A program made the translations under genes and the position numbers. The notes under the pieces were generated by a model. That model worked only from the letters and a program-made list of their open reading frames with translations, made no database searches and was not told the origin of the DNA. Shown in pieces: positions 42,423 to 50,062 of a stretch of 64,000 nt of DNA (positions are counted from its first letter, which is position 1; every line of letters begins with the position of its first letter). Source of the stretch: VRUE01 sp963753245. Its GTDB lineage: Bacteria > Actinomycetota > Thermoleophilia > Solirubrobacterales > 70-9. The stretch lies in NCBI GenBank assembly GCA_963753245.1, contig CAVWBK010000001.1, positions 62,001 to 126,000 on the forward strand, given 5' to 3'.

Positions 42423-42831
42423 ATCGGCCGCGGACCAACTCCGCAAGCTCGGCGTGAAGAATGTCCTTGTGCAGATGGCCGAGCGCGGCCAGCTCCTCGC
42501 CCTGAAGTGCGAGATGCCGCAGTGCTACCACCACAACGGGCGCGGCGAGTTCTCTCCGGTCGGGACGCCGGGCAACAAGTGGATGCCCTCGCGCGACCAC
42601 TACCCGATACTCAAATCGGATGGCGGTCAGTTCGTCGCCGAGAACGTTCGACTCTCCCACTCCTGGTGCAACAAGCGGGACTGGGGCAGGCGAGGGCAAG
42701 TCCGGACGCAGCTCGCGAAGGGAAAGTCCCTCGCCGACATTGCCGAGTTCCTGAACCGCAAGGGTGTTCCCCCCGCACACGGCACGAACCAATGGACGGC
42801 CGCCATGGTGCGCAAGGCCTACGTGTCCTAG
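42367..42831 (+). CDS. HNH-like protein with recombinase-like C-terminal segment
   Basis: Up to 154 residues; the start is uncertain (GTG 42367 overlaps abiEii, ATG 42475 gives 118). Two cysteines (CEMPQC) precede 'HHNGRGEF', 'SRDHYPILKSDGGQFVAENV' and 'RLSHSWCNK', which resemble the D-H...N...H core of HNH endonucleases. The last 40 residues, 'LAKGKSLADIAEFLNRKGVP' to 'WTAAMVRKAYV', look like the helix-turn-helix of large serine recombinases. It could be a nuclease accessory to the AbiE locus or a remnant of a mobile element. Confidence 0.6.
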   Translation: MMVCCAPFGASCDLLSRAESAADQLRKLGVKNVLVQMAERGQLLALKCEMPQCYHHNGRGEFSPVGTPGNKWMPSRDHYPILKSDGGQFVAENVRLSHSWCNKRDWGRRGQVRTQLAKGKSLADIAEFLNRKGVPPAHGTNQWTAAMVRKAYVS

Positions 42832-42981
42832 TTCGGGTTCGGCGCTGGGTGCCGCTTCGCGCGAAAAGCAGAAGTGCCCGCGCGGCGCTCGGGCGCCAGG
42901 GCTTTCAGGTGTTCCACCCCATATCGAACAGGATGCTCTTACCGACGCTGAGAATATCTATCGGGCCCTAAGCGCTGGGCC

Positions 42982-43659
42982 TCAGTGGGCCTCAAAGCCG
43001 AATTGCACGTTCCCGGGATAGTTCTCAAAGGCCGGAACGGAGACCTTGACCACCAGCGAGGTTCCTGGTCCGACTGTCACGGATTCCCCCCCGCTATTGC
43101 ACGTGTTACCCCCGTTTGGAACCGTGCAAGAGATCACCGTAACGACTTCGTTGGCCACGATGGCAACGGTCGCGGCTCCGACAGGGCAGCAAGAATTGGG
43201 AACATAGACCGCGAGGTTGCTGATCGTGACCGGCGCGTTGGGGGTAAGGGTTTCCACTGGGGTCGGCGATGATCCTGCTTTGGCGGCTCCGTCGATGGGT
43301 CCATAGGTCGGTGGCGCGGTCAAGAAGGCGTCCAACAACGAGCCGCTGTGAAAGGACGCCTTAACGAACGCGGAGCTTGGGGAACCGCCGAGCTGGTCGG
43401 AATCGGCTGCGTGGCCTGCCTCGGCTGACCTATCCGCGCTAGGAACCGTGCCGAGTGTCGCCGCCTTGATGTCGGAACCGGTCAGCGATTCATCGGCGAC
43501 CTTGGATCCGATTACGGCATTCTTCTTGATCTGCTTTGTGCCGACACTGTTCTTCGGCAGCTTGGCGGCCGCATACGCGCCGCCGCCCAACAGGATGAAG
43601 AGGCAGAGAGTCGAGACGACGTTTGAATAGGTGAGCCTCGGCCGAAGTCTGCGTTTCAA
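42982..43659 (-). CDS. Secreted protein of a Thermoleophilia-type family
   Basis: A 225-residue protein. The signal/anchor is 'TYSNVVSTLCLFILLGGGAY' to AAAKLP, followed by the recognisable 'KNSVGTKQIKKNAVIGSKVA' and 'DSDQLGGSPSSAF' elements found in many exported proteins of this class. The C-terminal half is a beta-rich domain with paired cysteines (SCCPVG, CTVPNGGNTC). Function unknown. Its start overlaps the 3' end of the next frame. Confidence 0.75.
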   Translation of the reverse strand: MKRRLRPRLTYSNVVSTLCLFILLGGGAYAAAKLPKNSVGTKQIKKNAVIGSKVADESLTGSDIKAATLGTVPSADRSAEAGHAADSDQLGGSPSSAFVKASFHSGSLLDAFLTAPPTYGPIDGAAKAGSSPTPVETLTPNAPVTISNLAVYVPNSCCPVGAATVAIVANEVVTVISCTVPNGGNTCNSGGESVTVGPGTSLVVKVSVPAFENYPGNVQFGFEAH

Positions 43660-44167
43660 GCTGATCCCTTCTCTTCCTATCGGTCACGCTTAAAGGATTC
43701 CCTGCGTGAAGCGGGGCAATGATTGATGTCGGCAGCATCCCTGAACCAACAAGGGCGGTCAAGCCTCTGTGCCCAGCCTTCCAGGAAACTTGGCACGTTG
43801 AGAGCCTGGAAAGTGCCAGCACTGTCGCTGTGGGCGCCAGCTCAGCCTCCCGGCCGAAGTCAAATGGGTTCGGCTCCACCTCGCCCTTGGAAAGCGTCAC
43901 GGCGCTGGTGTCTACTTCGATTCGGGGGGAAAGAGCGAGGCTGATCCCGGAGAGCGCGGGAGTTCTTGGATCGCCGTTATCCCCCCTGAGCTTCACACCG
44001 ACACCCAGTCTCGCCAGCGCGGGCTGGGAACCCCGATGCGCCTGCACCTGCAGAGCGCCGTTGAATCGGGCTTCAACATTCCCGCGGGCGTCGATCGTTG
44101 CGCTGGCGACGCCAGAAAGCACGACCAGGCTCAAAGCGGAGATTGAGAGGATTTGCTTTGCGCGCAT
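43490..44167 (-). CDS. Secreted protein, C-terminus probably altered
   Basis: A 225-codon frame. The signal peptide is 'ILSISALSLVVLSGVASA'. The mature part 'VEARFNGALQVQAHRGSQPA' to 'ALSGISLALSPRIEVDTSAV' resembles a beta-rich family common in Solirubrobacterales. Beyond about residue 150 the sequence no longer looks like the family, and it overlaps the downstream gene by 170 bases in another frame. I suspect a frameshift, with the true end near 43690. Function unknown. Confidence 0.55.
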   Translation of the reverse strand: MRAKQILSISALSLVVLSGVASATIDARGNVEARFNGALQVQAHRGSQPALARLGVGVKLRGDNGDPRTPALSGISLALSPRIEVDTSAVTLSKGEVEPNPFDFGREAELAPTATVLALSRLSTCQVSWKAGHRGLTALVGSGMLPTSIIAPLHAGNPLSVTDRKRRDQLETQTSAEAHLFKRRLDSLPLHPVGRRRVCGRQAAEEQCRHKADQEECRNRIQGRR

Positions 44168-44409
44168 ACGGGGCCATGCCGATCGTAAACCGAGTCGGGG
44201 GGTTGAGCCCCTCCCCCGGCATTAGATGTCGAGCCAAGGTGCAGCGCCCCTGAGGAGCGGGCTTACGAGGCTGACGGCCCATGCCTCACCGACGGGAACC
44301 TGCACCGTGATCTAGCTTGGTGGTCTGGGCCTGCGCCGCGGTGCCACCGAGCGCCAAGGCCGCGATAGCTGCCAAGGTCACACCCAAGCCATACCCCCTC
44401 TGAACAATG

Positions 44410-47400
44410 CTATTGCCTACAGCCTGCCTGGAGCTGATATGTCGCGGTGCTGGAGTCAGCCTTGGTGCTGGCCCGGAGAAGCACGACCGCTGAGGAAAGG
44501 TTCTTTGGCGGGGCGTACTGCGCCGCATAGCTGCCAAGGTGATGGTGGACGGGTCGCAGATGCAGCACAACGGCTTTTTGGCCTGCGATAAGCACTTGGA
44601 AGACCAGGTGTGCGCCCCTTGTTGGGTGTCCGGACGCGCTCACACTGGCCGTGAAGCGCAGCGTCGTTGCGCCTGAGGCATGCTTGCCTTTCAAATGGAC
44701 CTGTGTGGCAGAGAGCTTGACCTGCAGCGGCGGGTGGCCGAGCTGAACCGCGATCGAGACCGGCTCTTGGGGTGTGCCAGTGGCAGAGCTGGCTTGCAGT
44801 TGCCAGGTGCCTGCAAGCGGCGACTTGACGCTCAGCGTCCGGAACAGGCCTGCAGCTTCGGGGGTGCCCGCGGTGATCGTCTGGGCGAGGTGACCGTGTG
44901 GGTCGATTAGCTTCGTCGTGACGGTGGACTGGGCCAGGACTACGGCGCTGAGGCTGCCGGCGTGAGCGGGTACATGGATCGCCATCGACGCCTTGCCACT
45001 GGCCTGTACGGTCGTGGTCTCACCAGCGGAGAGCGAGGGCACAGGCGCGGCGCTCAGGCAGAGCTTCGCCTTGCTGGTGTGGGTGGCGCTAGCTCCTCTT
45101 GCCTTGGAGGCCGACACTGCCCGAGGGCCGCTGGCATTGGCCAGATGTGCGCGGGCGAGATGATGCGTCCTGACCCGGGAGCTGGACGCGAGCGGCGGCC
45201 CCCTGTAAGTGCCACCGCCCGCGGCGGTGGGTCCGCCCGCGAGGTGGGGCTTTACCCACTTCACAAACGCTTCTTCGGAGCCAGTCTCTGAGGTGTGAAT
45301 CAGCGGGGCCGTCGTACGGTCGGGGATCGTCCACCAGGCGCTTTTCTCCGTCACGACCCCGTCATTGAGTTCGCCGGGCGTGGTGCACACCGAGGCCTTG
45401 CGAAAGCCGGTGCCCGCAAGAATCGAGAACGGAACGCCTCTGGCGTTGGTGATTTCCCTGTTGAACCCGGTCACATATCCGGTTGTGAGCTGCAGGATCG
45501 GCTGGTTGGTCGACGGAGTTCCACTTATAACCTTGTACAACTGCTGGACCGCAAGCGCATAGTAGGCGCAGAGGGAGCCTTCGTTCGGGGTCCCCATCAT
45601 CACCAGGTGTGAGACGACAGGCTTGGTGTCGCCAGGCAGCGGTTCGGGCATCAGTTCCTGCAGGTAGTAGCGCGAGATCAGACCGCCCATCGAGTGCGCG
45701 ACGATGTCCACGTGGTCAGCGTCGGTGCTTTCGCGGACCCCCTTTATGTACGTCGCCTCTTGGAAGGCGTTTTGGGCGATCGTGCTCGCGGGGAATTCGA
45801 ACGGTGAGGTGTTCATCACGCCGGGAGCCTGGCCATCGCCCACCGCGTACCCCTTCCACCGGGGGTTGACTTTCGCCAGGAAGCCGCCGCTCCCCACATA
45901 GGCATGCCATGTCGCGGCACTGCTCCACAGCCCGTGCACAAGGATCACCGGCTTGGGATTTACCGTCAGCGTCGCTGTTTCATTCGTCCCGTCTGCGAGC
46001 GTGATCTTGATCGCCCGTTCTGGATCGGGTTCGCCGCCTTTGGTCCAGGCCAGGCCGTTGGTGTTGAGAACCTCATCGACATTCATTGAGGTTTCGGCAG
46101 GCACGCTAACACCGGACTTCGTGATCCCGACCGAGGCGCTGTTATCCATCGGATTGCCAAAGCTGACATTGGTCTTCTGGGCGGTGGCCGTGTTGTTATG
46201 CAAGGTCGCGATCACGTCGACCTGGTTGCCGTCGATTGTGCCGGTCGAGGGGACAGTCTCGACCTCGTCGATGGCGACACTCAGCTGCTGAAACTTGATC
46301 GCTGTGATCGCGATCGGCCCCTGGCTGAAGTTGATCGTTTCCCGTGCGCCCGAGGCGAGCTGCAATTGACAGCCATTTGCAATTGCGCTGCCACCCGGGC
46401 ACTTGGATGCGAACAGTTCGCCTGGAGCTGTGCTGGGCGCGGTGGCGGTGAGCGCATAGCTGCCAGGGTCGACGTAGAGCGCGTATTTGCCGGCGGTGTT
46501 GGTTTCGATCTGGCGAGTGACCGTCTGGCCGGACGCAGCGGTGCCAGAAAGTGTGATTGAGGTGTTCGCGAGCGGCTTGCCGTTCTTGCCGTTCGCTGTT
46601 CCCGAGATCCCTGGCACTGTGATCGTCCCCTGCGCGCTTCCCGCTTCAGAGCTGATCGGCAGCCCACCGCTCACGCTGGTCAGCTGCACCTGGAAGCCCT
46701 CAGTTTCGGTGTTCGCCTGCCCTGAGCCGTCATCCACCTGCACCTGGATCTGGGCGCTGGTTTCACCGGCCGGGATCACTACCGACCCATCCGGGACCGC
46801 CGTGTAGTCATTCGCCGTCGCGGTCGCGGTGCCATCCACGGTTTCATAGTTGACCGTGACAGGTTCAGACTGTGCGCTTGGCAGGTTGATCGTGAAGGTC
46901 GCCGGGACGCTCCCGGTCGCGGGCTCAGGGACCGCGTTGCCGGAGGAGATCGAGACCCCTGACTCCTTTGTTCCCACCGTGAAGCTGGCGGTGGTGGATC
47001 CGTATTCGAGTTCGATATCGCAGGCATTGCCTTCGGTACTCCCCGAGCATTCCTTGACTGTTATGCCTCCAAGTCCCCCCGATTCAGACACGCTGACCTT
47101 GTAATTGCCCGCCTGCCCCAGAGAAGCCGTGTAGAAGCCGGCTTCGTTGGTCTGCGCGCTGGTTCCTTCTGGGCCCGCTATGGATACGGTCGCATCTGGC
47201 ACGGGTTTGCCTGAGCCTTCGAGCACATGGCCGCTGATCGATGCGGTGCCCAACGTGTAGTAATAGGTGTCATAGTTGGCGCAGCCATTGAAGCCGCAAA
47301 ACCCGGCCCCATAGATCACCCAATTCGTGGGCTTGCCAGGGGCAGGGTACGGGTAGCCATATTCTTCCTTGAAGCCGCAGCTGACACTTGTCTTTGTGCA

Positions 47401-47733
47401 GCCTGATACATAGCCTGGGAAGTTGACCGGTTCTTCGTAACCCCATCCCTCGAACGTTCCGCCATTCTTGGTCGACTCTGTGAAGATTATTTCTTCCCCA
47501 GCGTGAATGACATGACTGGACGCCGTGATTTCGCCGTAGTAGGTCTGTTCAAGACCTTCCGGCGGTGGCCCCAGCATTCCGGTGGCGTGGGCATCTGGGC
47601 TGCTCAGCGCCAAGAGGAAGGATGCCGCCAGCATGACCCCGCAGAGGATGCCTAGCCAACGCATCCCTTTGGATGCAGTGCTGATTGGGTCCTGGCAGCC
47701 GTCGCTGACTTCCGTGACGAGGGTAGTGGGCAC
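44410..47733 (-). CDS. Large secreted Calx-beta / alpha-beta hydrolase fusion (esterase-like)
   Basis: A 1107-residue protein (1084 if started at M24, which directly precedes the signal peptide 'MRWLGILCGVMLAASFLLAL'). In order it has: a unique Tyr/Cys-rich domain (55-160); a carboxypeptidase-regulatory-like domain (163-220); a Calx-beta domain (248-370; 'VNYETVDGTATATANDYTAV'); a second regulatory-like domain (375-470); a CARDB-like domain (480-590); an alpha/beta hydrolase (593-790) with 'KPVILVHGLWSSAATW' and the nucleophile elbow AHSMGG (S681); and a beta-rich tail. It is probably an exported lipase or esterase on an adhesive scaffold. Its presence in the island suggests acquisition. Confidence 0.8.
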   Translation of the reverse strand: MPTTLVTEVSDGCQDPISTASKGMRWLGILCGVMLAASFLLALSSPDAHATGMLGPPPEGLEQTYYGEITASSHVIHAGEEIIFTESTKNGGTFEGWGYEEPVNFPGYVSGCTKTSVSCGFKEEYGYPYPAPGKPTNWVIYGAGFCGFNGCANYDTYYYTLGTASISGHVLEGSGKPVPDATVSIAGPEGTSAQTNEAGFYTASLGQAGNYKVSVSESGGLGGITVKECSGSTEGNACDIELEYGSTTASFTVGTKESGVSISSGNAVPEPATGSVPATFTINLPSAQSEPVTVNYETVDGTATATANDYTAVPDGSVVIPAGETSAQIQVQVDDGSGQANTETEGFQVQLTSVSGGLPISSEAGSAQGTITVPGISGTANGKNGKPLANTSITLSGTAASGQTVTRQIETNTAGKYALYVDPGSYALTATAPSTAPGELFASKCPGGSAIANGCQLQLASGARETINFSQGPIAITAIKFQQLSVAIDEVETVPSTGTIDGNQVDVIATLHNNTATAQKTNVSFGNPMDNSASVGITKSGVSVPAETSMNVDEVLNTNGLAWTKGGEPDPERAIKITLADGTNETATLTVNPKPVILVHGLWSSAATWHAYVGSGGFLAKVNPRWKGYAVGDGQAPGVMNTSPFEFPASTIAQNAFQEATYIKGVRESTDADHVDIVAHSMGGLISRYYLQELMPEPLPGDTKPVVSHLVMMGTPNEGSLCAYYALAVQQLYKVISGTPSTNQPILQLTTGYVTGFNREITNARGVPFSILAGTGFRKASVCTTPGELNDGVVTEKSAWWTIPDRTTAPLIHTSETGSEEAFVKWVKPHLAGGPTAAGGGTYRGPPLASSSRVRTHHLARAHLANASGPRAVSASKARGASATHTSKAKLCLSAAPVPSLSAGETTTVQASGKASMAIHVPAHAGSLSAVVLAQSTVTTKLIDPHGHLAQTITAGTPEAAGLFRTLSVKSPLAGTWQLQASSATGTPQEPVSIAVQLGHPPLQVKLSATQVHLKGKHASGATTLRFTASVSASGHPTRGAHLVFQVLIAGQKAVVLHLRPVHHHLGSYAAQYAPPKNLSSAVVLLRASTKADSSTATYQLQAGCRQ

Positions 47734-47780
47734 TGCCCCGATCCTATACCCGCCTCCCCGGAAAACCCGCTGGAATGAGA

Positions 47781-47810
47781 ACGGCCGCGCGGAGGTATTG
47801 GCGCGGCCGT
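47781..47810. terminator. Perfect 10-bp hairpin downstream of transposase remnant
   Basis: ACGGCCGCGC (47781-47790) pairs with GCGCGGCCGT (47801-47810) around a 10-base loop, 4 bases beyond the stop of the transposase remnant. No T-run follows; it could be a terminator or part of an insertion-sequence end. Confidence 0.45.
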
Positions 47811-47814
47811 CCCC

Positions 47815-48000
47815 TCAATGGGCAGGTGCTCTTTTCAAAGAGAGCTTGGCGATCCTCTCAGGGTGGACAGGACGGCGAAGGTGTTGAGGTCATAGGCGAA
47901 GGTCGCCCAGCCGGTCCAGATGCGCTCCCCCTCGGCCCCCTTCAGCCGCGATCTCCTCAGTCCGCAGCCACGCTTTCAGTGGGAGATCCCGACCCTCGGT
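47815..48000 (-). mobile_element. Transposase C-terminal remnant (IS type unresolved)
   Basis: The minus frame ending at the TGA at 47817-47815 reads 'KRGCGLRRSRLKGAEGERIW' then 'TGWATFAYDLNTFAVLSTLR'. The R-x-x-L-K-G-x-x-G...W...A-Y-N/D-L pattern is that of the C-terminus of DDE transposases of several IS groups. An in-frame TGA just upstream, and the lack of the DDE core, show it is inactive. From 48001 to 48319 I see no gene I can support. Confidence 0.5.
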
Positions 48001-48319
48001 GCCGGTGCGATAGCGGCCCAGCTGGCGTCGGGTGTCATTGGAGTCGGGTTCGCGGCGGCGGCGATGAAAGTTGCGCCGCGGTGGGGTGTGAGGGTGGTGG
48101 CTGTTGGCGGTTAGGGCTGCTGGATCTGGCTGGGGACGAGGCCTTGCTTCTGGCTGTTCTGTCCTCCGCTGTTTCGGTGTTGCTTTGGTTCTGGCTCTTT
48201 CTCCTTGGCTATTTGGGGCTCTGTGGCTTTGCAATTTGGCTTCTTGGCTGGCCGTCCATGATGGACTCGGATCGCGGTCTGGCCGGCTGGTGGACCCGGG
48301 CCGCACCCGTATTGCTTCT

Positions 48320-48973
48320 ATGCTCAGCGGCCAGATGCAAAATCCATGGAAGGCGCTACCGAAGCACGGGTTGGTACTCCCGGAGGACCAGCCGCACGTC
48401 GAGGCGTTCAACCGTGACGTCGACCCCAAGTATCGCCTCAATACAGCTGTTCTTCCCCAGCCATTTCTCGGACGCCGGGATGCCCGTCTGGTGATCTTGG
48501 CTCTAAATCCGGGAAAAAGGGGATGGACCGATGGCCCGTACGCCCGGGCGCTGCGAGATGACCTGACGTCGGATCAGGGCACGCCATTCCCGCCTCTTCG
48601 GGAGGAGTTCGTTTCGGGTGACGGAAGTTGGTGGAAGACGTGTCTTGGGGCAGTCGCCGCTTCTGCCGAACGTCCGATCAGCTCGCTCACCGACGACATC
48701 CTCTCGGTTGAGTTCCTGCCCTACCACTCGGCCTCCTATCGGACCGTCCCGGTGACGCTTCCGTCCCAGCGCTACTCGTTCAGTCTCGTCAGAGCAGCAA
48801 TCGAGCGAGCGGCAACAATCGTGCTGCTCCGGGGAGAGCGGAGCTGGACCGTTGCGGTCCCGGAGCTACTCGAAGCTGATGTTGTGCTCTCCGGCAATCC
48901 TCGGGTCGGCGCGATCAGCCCCGGAACTCTTGGGGAGGACTCGTTCAACCGGATCGTGGATATCTTCGGATGA
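48320..48973 (+). CDS. Hypothetical protein, possibly uracil-DNA-glycosylase-like
   Basis: A 217-residue protein from ATG 48320 (ATG 48335 is also possible; no strong ribosome site). It contains 'ARLVILALNPGKRGWTDGPY' early and 'VVLSGNPRVGAISPGTLGED' near the end. The first motif and overall alpha/beta pattern recall the uracil-DNA glycosylase superfamily, whose active-site loop follows a beta strand ending in NPG or similar. I do not recognise a named family, so this is only a suggestion. It lies among defence- and mobility-related genes. Confidence 0.5.
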   Translation: MLSGQMQNPWKALPKHGLVLPEDQPHVEAFNRDVDPKYRLNTAVLPQPFLGRRDARLVILALNPGKRGWTDGPYARALRDDLTSDQGTPFPPLREEFVSGDGSWWKTCLGAVAASAERPISSLTDDILSVEFLPYHSASYRTVPVTLPSQRYSFSLVRAAIERAATIVLLRGERSWTVAVPELLEADVVLSGNPRVGAISPGTLGEDSFNRIVDIFG

Positions 48974-49051
48974 GCTCAAGGCTCGGTTGCCTCCGTAGTC
49001 GGCGGAAGCCGATGCATAATCCGGTTTCGAGCGACAGTAGGGGTAGAAGAG

Positions 49052-49257
49052 ATGCCCGAGCCCAATCTACTCACCGAGCCGCTGCTCGACGCCCGCGAGG
49101 CGGCCAAACTGCTGCACTTGCCGCGCAGCACGCTCTACGAGCTGGTGCGCTCGCGGGGCCGCACGTGAAGGTCGGGCGAGGGCTGCGGTTCACGCGAGCG
49201 GACCTGGGCGCCTGGATAGCTGACAACAGCTACGGCCGTAGGGCCGCGCACCGGTAG
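49052..49257 (+). pseudogene. xis: Excisionase/AlpA-like HTH protein with frameshift
   Basis: From ATG 49052 the frame reads 'LLDAREAAKLLHLPRSTLYE' and LVRSRG, then stops at 49166-49168. The continuing half of the MerR-type winged helix, 'HVKVGRGLRFTRADLGAWIA', is in another frame and ends at 49257. A single-base change near the GGGG at 49155-49158 would restore one ~68-residue protein. Such proteins direct excision of integrative elements. The break is either inactivation or an assembly indel. Confidence 0.75.
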
Positions 49258-49596
49258 TCAGAGAACGACCAGCTCGCGCTCTGGCTTCTTGGCCGGCCCG
49301 AACTCAAAACCGAGGACCGCCCGCGCACCGAAGGCGTTGGCGAGCTTCTTCAAGGTCTGGGCGCTGGTGGCGTGTTGGCCGCTCTCAATCCGCGAGATCG
49401 CCGAGGCCGTCGTCCCCATCCGTGCCGCCAACTCCGCCTGGGTCAGACCGAGCCCAGCGCGGCGCATGATGACGATTCGGGCAAGCTCCTCGTAGGGCGC
49501 GAGGCGTTCGTACTCAGCCCGGAACTCCGGGTCCTTGAGGGACTCCTTTATGTGGTCGGAAACACTGCGTCCGACCGGACTGACTCGCTTGCTCAT
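49258..49596 (-). CDS. HTH (XRE-type) antitoxin
   Basis: A 112-residue protein. The XRE helix-turn-helix is 'AGLGLTQAELAARMGTTASA' followed by 'ISRIESGQHATSAQTLKKLA'. It is the last gene of an integrase-toxin-antitoxin series and has its own upstream palindromes. This order, toxin before antitoxin, is that of HigBA. It should bind the toxin and repress the operon. Confidence 0.85.
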   Translation of the reverse strand: MSKRVSPVGRSVSDHIKESLKDPEFRAEYERLAPYEELARIVIMRRAGLGLTQAELAARMGTTASAISRIESGQHATSAQTLKKLANAFGARAVLGFEFGPAKKPERELVVL

Positions 49597-49628
49597 CCCT
49601 CGCTCACTTGGTTGATAGCGTCAACTAT

Positions 49629-49646
49629 GTTAGCAGCGCTGCTAAC
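49629..49646. promoter_or_regulatory. 18-bp perfect palindrome between toxin and antitoxin genes
   Basis: GTTAGCAGCGCTGCTAAC is fully symmetric and lies 33 bases upstream of the antitoxin start. A second inverted repeat, GTTGA...TCAAC (49611-49625), lies between it and the gene. These are probably operator sites of the HTH antitoxin on an internal promoter. Confidence 0.7.
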
Positions 49647-49660
49647 ACGTAATCCCGCAT

Positions 49661-50062
49661 TCAAGGGGCGTCGTGCCCAGCCGCACGCGGCGGCTTTCGA
49701 GGCCGAGCTGCCATCCGAGCCTTAAAGTCCTCCCAGCGACCTTGGGCGATCTTGATCTCGCCGGGCGGCAGCTTCCCGGTTCGCTTCGGGAATATGTGCA
49801 GGAGTACAAGTAACCGCTCCGAGCGGCGATACAAGACCCGGTAGTGCTCCGAGCCCATGTGGCAGCGCAGCTCCCGCAGCTCTCCGACAACCTGTGAACT
49901 GTGCGGGAACGGGAGGTGCGGCACCGCGTCAGACAGGCCATTCACTCGGTCGATCTGGCGAAGCAGCGCGGCACGCCGCTTTGCGTCCAGACTCTTGATG
50001 AAGTCTAGGACCGGCTCGCTACCATCGGCTGCGCGGTAGTAGACCGCTTGGAGATTGCTCAC
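49661..50062 (-). CDS. RelE/HigB-like toxin (Gp49 family)
   Basis: A 133-residue protein from GTG 50062, overlapping the integrase stop (GTGA). 'VYYRAADGSEPVLDFIKSLD' at the N-terminus and 'LRELRCHMGSEHYRVLYRRS' followed by 'LLVLLHIFPKRTGKLPPGEI' are hallmarks of phage-derived Gp49-like/HigB toxins, ribosome-dependent mRNA endonucleases. The key basic and aromatic residues are present. The gene is translationally coupled to the integrase and followed by its antitoxin. Confidence 0.88.
   Translation of the reverse strand: MSNLQAVYYRAADGSEPVLDFIKSLDAKRRAALLRQIDRVNGLSDAVPHLPFPHSSQVVGELRELRCHMGSEHYRVLYRRSERLLVLLHIFPKRTGKLPPGEIKIAQGRWEDFKARMAARPRKPPRAAGHDAP

Noticed and set aside
44286..44409. 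Signal-peptide-like stretch after the esterase stop (VTLAAIAALALGGTAAQAQ)
   Set aside because: It has a convincing export signal but only about 15 residues follow before the stop and the start is unclear, so I do not call a gene.
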